The position numbers were made by a program, and so were the translations under genes. DNA of 64,000 bases. Source: Cycloclasticus sp. Lineage in GTDB: Bacteria; Pseudomonadota; Gammaproteobacteria; Methylococcales; Cycloclasticaceae. The DNA lies in the NCBI GenBank assembly GCA_002700385.1, contig PADC01000008.1, positions 412,485-476,484 of the forward strand, read 5' to 3'. The notes under the pieces were generated by a model, which was not told the origin of the DNA, searched no databases, and saw only the letters and a list, made by a program, of their open reading frames with translations. Every line of letters starts with the position of its first letter. The first letter of the stretch is position 1. Of the stretch, positions 1 through 9,417 are shown one piece after another.

Positions 1-1
1 A

Positions 2-487
2 GAGATTCCAACTAACTTAAGTACAAAAGTTGCTTCTTTCTATGCCATCTCAGGGCTCGTTACCCTGATCGCCAGCTCAAAACTACTCGTGTGGGCAGCC
101 GTTAATATTGCCATTTTCTTCGGCGTTAGTGATTTAGTTATTGGCTTAACCATCATCGCCATTGGCACGAGCTTGCCAGAATTGGCAGCGTCTATAATGA
201 GCGTTATTAAAAAAGAGCCTGATCTGGCCGTTGGTAATATTATCGGTTCAAATGCCTTTAATTTATTAGCGGTCTTATGCTTACCCGGTCTTTTATACCC
301 TAATTCAGTAGACACTCAGCTGGTTACTCGTGATTTTCCCATTATGCTTGGCTTTACCTTGCTTCTATTTTTTTTCTCGTACAGCTTTAATGGCGAACCC
401 AAGATCAACCGTTTTAAAGGTGGGCTTTTTGTGCTATTTTTTGCTGCCTATCTCAGCAAGGTATATTTAGACACCTTAGGAACCTAG
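2..487 (+). CDS. yrbG: Ca2+/Na+ antiporter, C-terminal part (YrbG/CaCA family), cut by window edge
   Basis: An inner-membrane cation/Ca2+ exchanger of the CaCA family. The reading frame is open from base 2 and runs to TAG at 485-487, so only the C-terminal half is present; the GTG at 89 is internal and is not the start. The second alpha-repeat signature is visible (GTSLPELAAS, then GNIIGSNAFN about 25 residues later), inside alternating hydrophobic segments. In many gammaproteobacteria this gene sits just before kdsD, as here with a 22-nt gap, so co-transcription with the KDO/LPS genes is likely. The transported ion is inferred from the family only. Confidence 0.93.
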   Translation, partial: EIPTNLSTKVASFYAISGLVTLIASSKLLVWAAVNIAIFFGVSDLVIGLTIIAIGTSLPELAASIMSVIKKEPDLAVGNIIGSNAFNLLAVLCLPGLLYPNSVDTQLVTRDFPIMLGFTLLLFFFSYSFNGEPKINRFKGGLFVLFFAAYLSKVYLDTLGT

Positions 488-509
488 CTCAACCAGACAC
501 CGACCCTAT

Positions 510-1493
510 ATGTCCGACAAAAAAAACCATCGCGCACAGCTTAAACGATTAGGTTTAGCTGTTATAAAAACGGAAACTGAAGCTATAGCGAACCTGACCG
601 ACCAAGTTGATGAAAATTTCATCAATGGATGCGAGCTTATGCTTCAATGTACGGGCAAAATTGTTGTTATTGGCATGGGCAAATCCGGGCACATTGGAAA
701 TAAAATTGCAGCCACACTCGCTAGCACGGGCACACCCGCTTTCTTTATCCATCCCGGCGAAGCCAGTCACGGCGATCTCGGTATGATTACCCGTAACGAT
801 GTTGCGTTAGCACTTTCAAACTCGGGTGAGACAGCGGAAGTGTTAACCATTTTACCTATACTCAAGCGCCTGGGTATTCCGCTCATTTCGATCACTGGCA
901 ACCCTCATTCAACGTTAGCCAATATGTCTGACGCACCAATTAACGCCAGCATTACTCAAGAAGCCTGTCCGTTAGGACTCGCCCCAACATCAAGCACCAC
1001 TGCGGCTCTTGTGATGGGGGATGCCTTGGCCATTGCGTTACTTGAAGCGCGCGGTTTCACTGAAGCGGATTTTGCGCTATCACACCCCGGCGGCAGTCTA
1101 GGCAGACGATTACTGCTTCATGTTCGCGACATCATGCACACTGGCGATAACATCCCACTGGTTGAAGAGACTGCGCTTGTGAGTACCGCTTTACTTGAAA
1201 TGACTGAAAAAAAACTCGGCATGACGGCCATCGTTAATCAACAAGGTCATTTAACAGGTATTTTTACCGATGGAGATTTACGGCGTATGCTTAAAAATAT
1301 CACCGACATACACACAACCCCAATAAAACAAGTCATGACTCAAGGCGGCACCACAATTAGTTCAGAAAAGTTAGCCGTTGAAGCCCTACAATTAATGCAA
1401 GATAAAAAAATCAACTCTCTCCTCGTCACCGATGATAATAAACTGGTAGGCGCACTTAATATGCACGATATGCTTAAAGCAGGGCTGTCATGA
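510..1493 (+). CDS. kdsD: D-arabinose 5-phosphate isomerase KdsD
   Basis: Interconverts D-ribulose 5-phosphate and D-arabinose 5-phosphate, the first committed step of KDO synthesis for lipopolysaccharide, in the cytoplasm. The 327-residue protein has an N-terminal SIS sugar isomerase domain (about 40-180, with GMGKSGHIGNK and a GEASHGDLG loop) followed by two CBS domains (about 205-325). This is the full length and layout of the KdsD/KpsF family. No clear Shine-Dalgarno precedes the ATG, which fits translation coupled to the upstream exchanger gene. It overlaps kdsC by 4 nt (ATGA), so both are read from one message. Confidence 0.97.
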   Translation: MSDKKNHRAQLKRLGLAVIKTETEAIANLTDQVDENFINGCELMLQCTGKIVVIGMGKSGHIGNKIAATLASTGTPAFFIHPGEASHGDLGMITRNDVALALSNSGETAEVLTILPILKRLGIPLISITGNPHSTLANMSDAPINASITQEACPLGLAPTSSTTAALVMGDALAIALLEARGFTEADFALSHPGGSLGRRLLLHVRDIMHTGDNIPLVEETALVSTALLEMTEKKLGMTAIVNQQGHLTGIFTDGDLRRMLKNITDIHTTPIKQVMTQGGTTISSEKLAVEALQLMQDKKINSLLVTDDNKLVGALNMHDMLKAGLS

Positions 1494-2029
1494 TAGAACT
1501 GAGCAAGGATTTTCAGCAACGTGCAAAAGATATCCTGTGCGTTATCTTTGATGTCGATGGTGTTTTGACGGATGGAAAATTATTCTTTGACCTGAAAGGC
1601 AAAGAATATAAATCCTTTCATGCTCAAGATGGTCAAGGACTCAAGCTATTACAACAAAATGGAATTGAGGTGGCCGTTATTTCTGGTCGTTCTTCGCCAA
1701 TTGTTGACCGCCGAATGAAAGGTCTTGGCATCGCCCATGTATACCAAGGCCAAGAAAACAAAACGGCCGCCTTTAATGATCTACTCAACAAACTCAACTT
1801 AACACCCGATCAAGTCACGCATGTTGGTGATGACCTGCCCGATTTAGCACTGATGTCACAGGCTCGTCTTGCCATTGCCGTACAGGATGCCAACCCATCT
1901 ATACTGCCCTACTGCCATGCTCAAACAAGCCGCTGCGGTGGCCAGGGTGCGGCAAGAGAAGTTTGCGACACTATCCTCGCTGCTCAGGGTAAGCTGGACA
2001 CTGCAGTTCAGCTCTTTACTGACATTTAG
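1490..2029 (+). CDS. kdsC: 3-deoxy-D-manno-octulosonate 8-phosphate phosphatase KdsC
   Basis: Removes phosphate from KDO 8-phosphate to give free KDO, two steps after KdsD. The 179-residue HAD-superfamily phosphatase carries motif I DVDGVLTDG near residue 21 with both catalytic aspartates, and the acidic motif GDDLPDL in the C-terminal half. It lacks a large cap, as expected for the tetrameric C0-type KdsC. The start overlaps the kdsD stop (ATGA). The stop lies 8 nt before the lptC ATG. Confidence 0.97.
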   Translation: MIELSKDFQQRAKDILCVIFDVDGVLTDGKLFFDLKGKEYKSFHAQDGQGLKLLQQNGIEVAVISGRSSPIVDRRMKGLGIAHVYQGQENKTAAFNDLLNKLNLTPDQVTHVGDDLPDLALMSQARLAIAVQDANPSILPYCHAQTSRCGGQGAAREVCDTILAAQGKLDTAVQLFTDI

Positions 2030-2037
2030 TCTCATTG

Positions 2038-2595
2038 ATGAAACCACTTAGGATTATTGTATTAACTCTTCTTGCCATTAGTACTTGGTGGCTAGCCTTT
2101 ACGCAAGAACCCAAGCCGGTTGAAAAGGCAGCAAAACCCGGCCATAAAATTGATTATTTTGTTAATCATTTCGAAGCGCTTAATATGACCTTAACAGGCA
2201 AACCAAAACAACGGCTTAAGGCAGAATCGATGCGACATTTCATCGATGATGACAGCACCGAAATGACCCATCCCATCATGACCATGTACGCACCTGATAA
2301 GCCAGATTTACACATTCGTTCAGAAACTGGCTACATTTCATCAGACGGCGAGCTTGTGCTACTCAATGGAGCAGTCAACATTAAGCGCGATGCGTTTAAA
2401 AATACGGCTCCACTTGAAATTGATACACATCATTTACGCGTCCAATTACCCAATGACTTTGCTGAGACCGATGAATTTGTCAAAATAAAATCAGGCAAAA
2501 ACACCATAGAGGGGACAGGATTAAGGGCACACTTTCGCGAGCCCATTAATATTAAAATACTGGAACAAGCACGAGGCCATCATGAAATCAATTAA
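2038..2595 (+). CDS. lptC: LPS export system protein LptC
   Basis: Bitopic inner-membrane protein that receives LPS from the LptBFG transporter and passes it to periplasmic LptA. One N-terminal membrane helix (about 6-22) is followed by a periplasmic beta-jellyroll of the LptC family; total length is 185 residues. A TTG one codon earlier (2035) is possible, but ATG at 2038 is the usual choice. The end overlaps lptA by 14 nt. Sequence conservation in this family is low, so the name rests on size, topology and position between kdsC and lptA. Confidence 0.93.
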   Translation: MKPLRIIVLTLLAISTWWLAFTQEPKPVEKAAKPGHKIDYFVNHFEALNMTLTGKPKQRLKAESMRHFIDDDSTEMTHPIMTMYAPDKPDLHIRSETGYISSDGELVLLNGAVNIKRDAFKNTAPLEIDTHHLRVQLPNDFAETDEFVKIKSGKNTIEGTGLRAHFREPINIKILEQARGHHEIN

Positions 2596-3085
2596 GTTAA
2601 TATTCGCCTTTATCACCTTGATAACATTCTTTTTATCAACGAGTGCCTGGGCGCTCAGTTCAGACAAGAACAAGCCTGTAGAAGTTGAGGCCGATAGCTT
2701 CAATTTGGATGATGCAAAAAAAGTGACGATCTACTCGGGGAATGTCATCATAACGCAGGGGAGTATGGAAATTATGGCTGATAAAGTCACCATTTATGGC
2801 GCCCAAGGCAACACAGAGAAAGTCATCGCCATTGGTAAGCCTGTTAAGTTCAAACAGCAGCCAGATGGAAAGCAAGGGCTGATACGTGGCGAGGCCAATC
2901 AATTTAATTACCTGGTTACTAAAGATACCCTGGTGTTATTGGATAAGGCCACCTTATGGCAGAATGGCAACACTTTCAGTAGTGACCGAATTGAATATGA
3001 CAGCAAACGTTCGGTTGTTAAGGCGGGCGACAAAAAAACAAACTCCACCCGTGTGAAAGTAACCTTGGAGCCCGCAAAAAAATAA
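2582..3085 (+). CDS. lptA: Periplasmic LPS-bridge protein LptA
   Basis: Forms the oligomeric periplasmic bridge carrying LPS from LptC to LptD/LptE at the outer membrane. A Sec signal peptide (about 1-24, ending SAWA) precedes an OstA-like beta-jellyroll (VEADSF near 35, GNVIITQGS near 55). The 167 residues match the family. The gene starts inside the 3' end of lptC, and its TAA shares one base with the ATG of lptB (TAATG). The partner lptE is in the same window at 22608-23135; lptD, lptF and lptG are not here. Confidence 0.95.
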   Translation: MKSIKLIFAFITLITFFLSTSAWALSSDKNKPVEVEADSFNLDDAKKVTIYSGNVIITQGSMEIMADKVTIYGAQGNTEKVIAIGKPVKFKQQPDGKQGLIRGEANQFNYLVTKDTLVLLDKATLWQNGNTFSSDRIEYDSKRSVVKAGDKKTNSTRVKVTLEPAKK

Positions 3086-3810
3086 TGAGCACGCTACGCA
3101 CGCAAAATATTTGCAAACAGTTCAACAATAGAAAAGTCGTCGACAACGTCAGCATTGATGTAAAAAGCGGTGAAGTCGTTGGCTTGTTAGGCCCAAATGG
3201 CGCAGGCAAAACAACCAGTTTTTACATGACCGTTGGTTTAATAAAACCCGACAGCGGTGACATCTTTCTCGATGACAGCAACATAACCCATAGTCCCATG
3301 CATGATCGAGCGCGGCAAGGACTGGGTTATTTACCACAAGAAGCCTCCATCTTTAGAAAATTAAGTGTCGAAGATAATATCCGTGCCGTCTTACAAACCC
3401 GGAAAGCATTATCACCCGGGCAACAAGAATTAGTGCTTGATGAATTATTGCAAGAATTTGCGATGACTCACCTGCGATCACAAAGTGCCTTAGCCCTTTC
3501 AGGCGGTGAAAGAAGGCGACTAGAAATAGCGCGTGCACTGGCTACAGAACCGCGATTTATACTTCTCGACGAACCTTTCGCGGGTGTGGACCCGATCTCT
3601 GTCATTGATATTCAAAAAATTATTCACCACTTAACCGAACGGGATATTGGCGTTCTTATCACAGATCATAATGTCAGAGAAACACTTGGCACGTGCGATC
3701 GAGCTTATATCCTAAATAACGGTACCGTTATCACTGAAGGGTCAGCCAAAGACATTCTGGAAAACCCTGAAGTTCGCGATGTATACTTAGGGCATGAATT
3801 TCGCATGTAA
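3085..3810 (+). CDS. lptB: LPS export ABC transporter ATP-binding protein LptB
   Basis: Cytoplasmic ATPase of the LptB2FGC complex that extracts LPS from the inner membrane. The 241-residue protein has Walker [10 protein letters not shown] (near 35), the ABC signature [15 protein letters not shown], and Walker [14 protein letters not shown] followed by the H-loop region ITDHN. The ABC core is complete. It is translationally coupled to lptA by a 1-nt overlap and is followed by a 96-nt gap before rpoN. Confidence 0.97.
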   Translation: MSTLRTQNICKQFNNRKVVDNVSIDVKSGEVVGLLGPNGAGKTTSFYMTVGLIKPDSGDIFLDDSNITHSPMHDRARQGLGYLPQEASIFRKLSVEDNIRAVLQTRKALSPGQQELVLDELLQEFAMTHLRSQSALALSGGERRRLEIARALATEPRFILLDEPFAGVDPISVIDIQKIIHHLTERDIGVLITDHNVRETLGTCDRAYILNNGTVITEGSAKDILENPEVRDVYLGHEFRM

Positions 3811-3906
3811 ATGAAATTAAAATGATTCGTTATTGTGCAAAATGGGCTAAACTTACCGCATGAGATGTAAGAATTTTTTTATCCCTTTACGCAGCAGGCA
3901 ATATCA

Positions 3907-5358
3907 ATGAAGCAGTCTTTACAGCTTCGAATGGGTCAACATCTAACGATGACCCCTCAGCTGCAACAAGCTATTCGCTTATTGCAATTATCCACTTTGG
4001 AACTACAACAAGAAATTCAAACCGTTCTGGATGGTAATATGATGCTTGAGGTTCCAGATGAAGAACCCATTGTTCATCAAGAAAACGAGTCTAAAAGCAC
4101 AGCCGCTTCGTCCGATGAAAAAACCAGCGAAGGCTCACAAGACCTTTTACCTGATGAACTAGCGATTGATACCTCTTGGGATGATATTTATGACCTCACT
4201 CCAACACCGGGGCTTAACTCATCACCAGAAACCAGCTCACCTGACCCAGGCAGCATCAATTCTGCAAAACAGACTTTGCATGATCATTTAATCTGGCAAA
4301 TGGAGTTAACGAATTTCTCAGATACTGACCGGGCTATCGCCACCGCAATAATTGACAGTATCGATGATAATGGTTATCTCAATTCAACACCCGAACACAT
4401 TCATCAACACCTGTGCCAACAACTAGATGATTTAGACCTTGATGAGGTGGTGGCTGTTTTACATAAAATACAATCTTTTGACCCCATCGGTGTCGGTGCG
4501 ATCGACCTGCAAGACTGTCTGCTTGTTCAACTTAAACAATTACCGCAAACCACACCGTTTTTACCCCTTGCTATTGAATTAGTCAGTGATTGTATGGCCG
4601 CGTTGGGTTCCCAAGACAGTGCAAAACTAAAGCGTCATCTTGGCATTGATGACGAAACACTCAAGCAAGTTATCTCCCTCATTCAACAGCTCAATCCACG
4701 ACCAGGGTCTGGCGTTGAGGAAACTCATATTGAATACATCACACCGGATGTGTATGTCAGGAAGATAAAGGGGCAATGGCAAGTCACCATCAACGGCGAC
4801 ATTTCAACCAATATTCGCATTAACCCGTTTTATCAAACCCTTATTAAGCGCGGCGACAAAAGCACAGACACACAAACCATGAAAAACCATTTGCAAGAAG
4901 CACGTTGGTTTTTAAAAAGTCTGCAAAGCCGAAACGAAACATTGATGCTGGTTGCTCAAGAAATTGTAAATCGTCAACATGAATTTCTTGAGCATGGTGC
5001 CATCGCCATGAAACCGATGGTACTTCGTGATATAGCTGAAGCAGTTGACATGCATGAATCAACCATTTCTCGTGTTACGACAAATAAATACATGCATACA
5101 CCAAACGGCATTTTTGAATTGAAACATTTCTTTTCAAGTCATGTTTCAACCGATAGCGGTGGTGAATGCTCAGCCACTGCCATTCGAGCCTTTATTAAAG
5201 AACTGGTTGATAACGAAAATCCAAAAAAACCGCTCAGTGATAACAAAATGGCCGCTATTCTAGGAGAAAGAGGCATTAACGTTGCGAGAAGAACTATCGC
5301 GAAATACCGTGAAGCTATTTCGATCCCCCCTTCCAGTCAAAGGAAACGAATCCTTTGA
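3907..5358 (+). CDS. rpoN: RNA polymerase sigma-54 factor RpoN
   Basis: Alternative sigma factor for -24/-12 promoters that need an AAA+ activator, typically for nitrogen, motility and catabolic genes. The 483-residue protein shows the Gln/Leu-rich activator-interacting region I at the N-terminus (about 1-50), an acidic linker (about 55-120), the core-binding region, and near the C-terminus the RpoN box ARRTIAKYRE that contacts the -24 element. A purine-rich AGG motif lies just before the ATG. Its place after lptB and before hpf is the standard gammaproteobacterial order. Confidence 0.97.
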   Translation: MKQSLQLRMGQHLTMTPQLQQAIRLLQLSTLELQQEIQTVLDGNMMLEVPDEEPIVHQENESKSTAASSDEKTSEGSQDLLPDELAIDTSWDDIYDLTPTPGLNSSPETSSPDPGSINSAKQTLHDHLIWQMELTNFSDTDRAIATAIIDSIDDNGYLNSTPEHIHQHLCQQLDDLDLDEVVAVLHKIQSFDPIGVGAIDLQDCLLVQLKQLPQTTPFLPLAIELVSDCMAALGSQDSAKLKRHLGIDDETLKQVISLIQQLNPRPGSGVEETHIEYITPDVYVRKIKGQWQVTINGDISTNIRINPFYQTLIKRGDKSTDTQTMKNHLQEARWFLKSLQSRNETLMLVAQEIVNRQHEFLEHGAIAMKPMVLRDIAEAVDMHESTISRVTTNKYMHTPNGIFELKHFFSSHVSTDSGGECSATAIRAFIKELVDNENPKKPLSDNKMAAILGERGINVARRTIAKYREAISIPPSSQRKRIL

Positions 5359-5386
5359 TCATTTCCCACCTTAACAGGAGAATAAT

Positions 5387-5677
5387 ATGCAATTAGACCT
5401 ATCAGGCCACCATGTTGAGATTACCGATGCTATTCGAGAATACACAAACACAAAGTTTGGCAAAATTAAACGTCACTTTGATAAAGTCATCGATATTCAT
5501 GTTGTCCTATCTGTTGAAAAACTGGAGCAAAAAGCAGAAGCCACTATTCAACTCAACGGCACAAAAATCTTTGCTGAAGACACTCAAGAAAACATGTATG
5601 CCGCCATTGATACCTTAGTCGACAAACTAGACCGGCAGGTGATTAAACATAAAGAAAAAACCAAAGCTCACCGTTAA
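5387..5677 (+). CDS. hpf: Ribosome hibernation promoting factor Hpf (short form)
   Basis: Binds the 30S subunit decoding region in stationary phase and promotes inactive 100S ribosomes. The 96-residue length is that of the short HPF/YfiA type with a single beta-alpha-beta fold and no long C-terminal extension. N-terminal MQLDLSGHHVEIT and the conserved region around DIHVVL fit the family. A good Shine-Dalgarno (AGGAG) lies upstream. A terminator-like hairpin follows at once, so hpf may be the last gene of the kdsD-rpoN transcript, with some read-through into rapZ. Confidence 0.95.
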   Translation: MQLDLSGHHVEITDAIREYTNTKFGKIKRHFDKVIDIHVVLSVEKLEQKAEATIQLNGTKIFAEDTQENMYAAIDTLVDKLDRQVIKHKEKTKAHR

Positions 5678-5688
5678 TAAAAAAATAG

Positions 5689-5713
5689 GGCCGACCTTGT
5701 CGTCGGCCTTTTT
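5689..5713 (+). terminator. Rho-independent terminator after hpf
   Basis: Arms GGCCGAC (5689-5695) and GTCGGCC (5702-5708) form a perfect 7-bp GC-rich stem with a 6-nt loop, followed by five T (5709-5713). It lies 11 nt after the hpf stop and ends 9 nt before rapZ, so it probably attenuates rapZ-mgtE expression rather than isolating it. Confidence 0.8.
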
Positions 5714-5722
5714 ACTCAGCCT

Positions 5723-6580
5723 ATGAAACTTATCATCGTTAGCGGTTTATCGGGTTCTGGAAAAAGCGTCACGTTAGATACTCTAGAAGATGCGGGATTT
5801 TACTGTATCGATAACCTTCCCATCGCTTTATTATCCAACTTTGTAACTCTGCTAACGGATTCTACAAATACGCTATTTCATAAAACCGCCGTCGGTATCG
5901 ATGCGCGAAGCGACCCCTCGTCATTAAATAACGTGACTGCCTTTATTGAACAATTAAAAAATCACCGCATCGACTACGAGGTTATTTTTCTTAGGGCCAG
6001 TAAAGACAGTCTATTAAAACGATTCAGCGAAACTCGGCGAAAACACCCCCTCTCGAACAAGGACACCTCACTTGATGAAGCGATCGATCTTGAAATAGAT
6101 AAATTAAGCTTAATCGCAAGTCACGCCAGCCTTCAAATTGATACCTCTCATAGCAATGTGCATGAATTACGCGACATTATTAGGCAGCGTGTTAGTTTCA
6201 ATAGAGGACAGGGGCTTTCTCTCCAAATCATGTCCTTTGGTTATAAACACGGGGCACCCAATGATGTTGATTTTGTGTTTGATGCCCGGTGCCTACCCAA
6301 TCCGTATTGGGAACCTAATTTAAGGTCTTATAGCGGCCTGGACACCCCGGTTGTCGACTTTTTAGACGATAAAGAACTTATCCAAGAATACCTGAAAGAT
6401 ACCCTTCAATTCCTAACCCGTTGGATACCTGAATTCATTAATACAAATCGTAACTATTTATCCATTGCCATTGGATGCACGGGCGGGCAACATCGATCCG
6501 TTTACTTGGCTGAAAAATTAGCACACCACCTTACATCGCAACAACTCAATGTGATGACTCGGCATCGTGAACTCAGGTAA
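5723..6580 (+). CDS. rapZ: RNase adapter protein RapZ (YvcJ-type P-loop protein)
   Basis: In enteric bacteria RapZ binds glucosamine-6-phosphate and guides RNase E to the GlmZ sRNA, tuning glmS. The 285-residue protein has a Walker A GLSGSGKS at residues 8-15 and, near the C-terminus, the conserved GCTGGQHRSVY segment of the RNA- and sugar-binding domain. Length is normal. It follows hpf directly, whereas in E. coli ptsN lies between them and npr follows; neither is present here. Whether this species has a GlmZ-like RNA target cannot be seen from this window. Confidence 0.95.
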   Translation: MKLIIVSGLSGSGKSVTLDTLEDAGFYCIDNLPIALLSNFVTLLTDSTNTLFHKTAVGIDARSDPSSLNNVTAFIEQLKNHRIDYEVIFLRASKDSLLKRFSETRRKHPLSNKDTSLDEAIDLEIDKLSLIASHASLQIDTSHSNVHELRDIIRQRVSFNRGQGLSLQIMSFGYKHGAPNDVDFVFDARCLPNPYWEPNLRSYSGLDTPVVDFLDDKELIQEYLKDTLQFLTRWIPEFINTNRNYLSIAIGCTGGQHRSVYLAEKLAHHLTSQQLNVMTRHRELR

Positions 6581-6676
6581 AAAAATCACCCTGCTTTATA
6601 TCTGCTAAATAACAAAGCCCTTCTTGCTGGATTACTGCTAGAATATCCAGCAATCACAACACGTTTTTTTATCGAT

Positions 6677-8035
6677 ATGTCCGCTTCTCCACAACACGAG
6701 AATACCCATGAACACCTACGTTTACTCGCGGGTAATCTCGACAGTGGCGCGCTTTCAAAAATAAAAGCCCAGGTTAATGGGCTGCATCCGGCTGAAATAG
6801 CCAACCTTCTGGAGTCACTCCCGTTACAGAATCGGCGCATTGTCTGGGAACTTATCAACCCTGAATTTGCAGGTGATATTTTAGTTGAGGTTAATGATGA
6901 GGTCCGCTTAGGGCTTATCGAACATACTGATGAGGAAGATCTTGTAACTGCTGCCGGCTCAATGGAAACAGATGATTTAGCCGATATTTTTGAAGACCTT
7001 CCTGAAGCCGTTCTTCACCAAGTCGTCCGCTCCATGTCTAATCAAGACAGGAGACGACTCCAATCCGTCATGTCTTATGATGAAAATAGTGCCGGCGGGT
7101 TAATGAATCCCGATATGGTCACTATTCGCCCGGACGTAGACCTTGATGTGGTTTTAAGGTATTTAAGGCAGCACGGTGAGCTGCCTGCTAACACCGATAA
7201 ATTGTTTGTCGTTGACCGAGACGACCGTTATTTAGGCATCTTAAATATTACTGACCTGCTGACAAACAGTAAAAAAGAATCCGTTCGCGACACGATGATC
7301 ACGGATCAAAAAGCATTGCCACCCAGTTTATCAGCGAACGAAGTGGCCTTGTTTTTTGAGGATTACAACCTCGTCTCAGCCCCTGTTGTGGATGAAAAAA
7401 ATCAACTTTTAGGTCGTATCACCGTCGATGATGTTGTTGACGTTATCCGCGATGAAGCTGACCGCTCTCTTCTAAGTCTTGCTGGTTTGGATGAAGATAA
7501 TGATATGTTTGCTCCCGTTCCCCGAAGCGCCAGACGTCGTTCTGTCTGGTTGGGAATAAACTTATTGACAGCCTTGCTGGCCGCTTGGGTGATTGGCCTT
7601 TTTGCTGAAACCATCGAACAAATTGTCGCGCTTGCCGTTCTTATGCCCATCGTTGCCAGTATGGGCGGCATTGCCGGCAGCCAGACCTTAATGCTTGTTA
7701 TTCGTGGTATTGCACTGAATCAAATTGGTCATACCAACGCACGTTGGTTACTTTGGAAGGAGCTGGCCGTCGGCAGTTTAAATGGTCTTCTTTGGGCCAG
7801 TGTTGTTGCTGCCATTACCGGTTTTTGGTTTCAAAGTACCGCTCTCGGCTTTTTAATTGCCGCGTCTCTGATTATTAACTTAGTGTTTGCCGCACTGGCC
7901 GGTGCGACCATTCCTTTGACCTTAAAGCGCCTGAACATTGACCCGGCCATTGCTGGCGGCGTCATTTTAACCACTGTCACCGATGTGATCGGTTTCTTCT
8001 CTTTTTTAGGCCTCGCGACACTCTTTTTAACTTAA
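6677..8035 (+). CDS. mgtE: Magnesium transporter MgtE
   Basis: Homodimeric Mg2+ channel of the inner membrane, gated by cytoplasmic Mg2+. The 452 residues contain the N-terminal superhelical domain (about 10-130), two CBS domains (about 135-260), a plug region, and a C-terminal membrane domain of about five helices (from about residue 285). The pore-helix region LMPIVASMGGIAGSQTL is clear. It follows rapZ after 96 nt with a small inverted repeat (6625-6652) that lacks a T tract. It ends 17 nt from the convergent pmbA stop. Confidence 0.96.
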   Translation: MSASPQHENTHEHLRLLAGNLDSGALSKIKAQVNGLHPAEIANLLESLPLQNRRIVWELINPEFAGDILVEVNDEVRLGLIEHTDEEDLVTAAGSMETDDLADIFEDLPEAVLHQVVRSMSNQDRRRLQSVMSYDENSAGGLMNPDMVTIRPDVDLDVVLRYLRQHGELPANTDKLFVVDRDDRYLGILNITDLLTNSKKESVRDTMITDQKALPPSLSANEVALFFEDYNLVSAPVVDEKNQLLGRITVDDVVDVIRDEADRSLLSLAGLDEDNDMFAPVPRSARRRSVWLGINLLTALLAAWVIGLFAETIEQIVALAVLMPIVASMGGIAGSQTLMLVIRGIALNQIGHTNARWLLWKELAVGSLNGLLWASVVAAITGFWFQSTALGFLIAASLIINLVFAALAGATIPLTLKRLNIDPAIAGGVILTTVTDVIGFFSFLGLATLFLT

Positions 8036-8052
8036 TATAAACGGCAAGCAAA

Positions 8053-9417
8053 TCACGAACCGGCTATCGTCATTTCGCTGATTAAAATAGACCCAGTACG
8101 CGTGTTCCCTCTTAAATCAACATCATTCCCTACCGCAACAATAGATCGATAAATATCCTTCAAATGACCTGCTATCGTCACCTCTTCAACAGGAAATTGA
8201 ATCTTACCTTGTTCCACCCAAAAACCTGCCGCACCTCGGGAATAATCCCCCGTCATTGTGTTAACGCCTTGACCAATCAATTCGGTTACCAGAAGGCCAG
8301 TTCCCATTTCTTTAAGCATTCCTTCAAAATCTAACGCGCCGGACTTTACCGTTAAATTATGAATGCCGCCGGCATTCGCTGTACTTTTCATGCCTAACTT
8401 ACGTGCAGCGTAACTGTTTAATACGTATCCGTCTAAAACCCCAGCACTGACGATATTTCTTTCAGCCGTTGCCACACCCTCAGCATCATAGGAAGCACTG
8501 CCTAATGCTTTTGATAATAAAGGCTGTTCGTATATATCAATGAAAGAAGGAAAAATCTGCTGCCCTAAACTATCCAATAAAAACGAGGATTTTCGATATA
8601 AATTCCCACCCTTAATGGCTGAAATAAAATGACCTATCAAACCACCGCCAACTTCAGCAGCGAACATGACAGGGCTTTTTCTGGTGCTGATCGGTTGTGA
8701 GCCCAACCGTTTGATCGTTCTTTCTGATGCCCTTTTACCCACCTTTTCAGGTGAGTCTAGATCACTCGCACATCGGGCAACGGTATACCAATAATCACGT
8801 TGCATAGCGCCTTCTTGTTCACCGATAACAGAGCAGCTCATGCTGTGACGGCTTGACGCATAACCGTGATTAAACCCAAGACTATTCGCAAGCACACGTA
8901 TCCCTTCAAAGGTATGGATACTTGCCCCTTCAGAATTCGTTATTTTTTTATCATAAAATCGCGCGGCATTTTCGCATTCTATTGCCATCTCAATGGCTTT
9001 TTCTGCCTCAATATCCCAGGGGTGATATAACGATAGTTCTGGAAACTCCGTTGCCAATTGCGCTTTTTCTGGCAAGCCTGCAAAGGGATCTTCTTCTGCA
9101 TATTGAGCGATGGCACATGCAGCAGACACCATTTCTTTTATGGATGCTGAGTCAAGCTTTGTTGAACTGGCTGTCCCTTTCCTTTTACCTTTATAAACGG
9201 TAATGCCAACCCCTTGATCTCGATGATGTTCAATCGTTTCAATATCGCCCATGCGTGCGTTAACAGACAGCCCTTGCCCAACACTGAGTGCCGTTTCAAC
9301 TTCGTCAGCCCCTTGCTTTTTTGCCTCTGATAAAATATCTGAAGCGACATCCTTTAACCGGTTCAGCTGATCATTTTCTTGCTCACTTGCCGTTGATGTT
9401 TTCACTGAATTAGGCAT
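8053..9417 (-). CDS. pmbA: Metalloprotease-complex subunit PmbA (TldE)
   Basis: Partner of TldD in the TldD/TldE heterodimeric protease that degrades unfolded peptides and matures some modified peptides such as microcin B17 and degrades the CcdA antitoxin in E. coli. The frame is open upstream to 9531, but the start is set at ATG 9417 because GGAGG lies 5 nt before it and the resulting 454 residues match the family. The gene begins inside the last codons of tldD (8-nt overlap), giving coupled 1:1 translation. PmbA itself lacks the HExxxH motif, as is usual. Confidence 0.95.
   Translation of the reverse strand: MPNSVKTSTASEQENDQLNRLKDVASDILSEAKKQGADEVETALSVGQGLSVNARMGDIETIEHHRDQGVGITVYKGKRKGTASSTKLDSASIKEMVSAACAIAQYAEEDPFAGLPEKAQLATEFPELSLYHPWDIEAEKAIEMAIECENAARFYDKKITNSEGASIHTFEGIRVLANSLGFNHGYASSRHSMSCSVIGEQEGAMQRDYWYTVARCASDLDSPEKVGKRASERTIKRLGSQPISTRKSPVMFAAEVGGGLIGHFISAIKGGNLYRKSSFLLDSLGQQIFPSFIDIYEQPLLSKALGSASYDAEGVATAERNIVSAGVLDGYVLNSYAARKLGMKSTANAGGIHNLTVKSGALDFEGMLKEMGTGLLVTELIGQGVNTMTGDYSRGAAGFWVEQGKIQFPVEEVTIAGHLKDIYRSIVAVGNDVDLRGNTRTGSILISEMTIAGS

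Noticed and set aside
6625-6652. 8-bp inverted repeat TGCTGGAT/ATCCAGCA between rapZ and mgtE as a terminator
   Set aside because: The loop is 12 nt and no T tract follows, so it is not convincing as a terminator; any regulatory role is unproven.
7402-7671. Antisense frame of 89 codons inside mgtE
   Set aside because: Shadow of the strong mgtE coding frame with low-complexity Ser/Arg composition and no start context. The many similar opposite-strand frames in the window were treated the same way.
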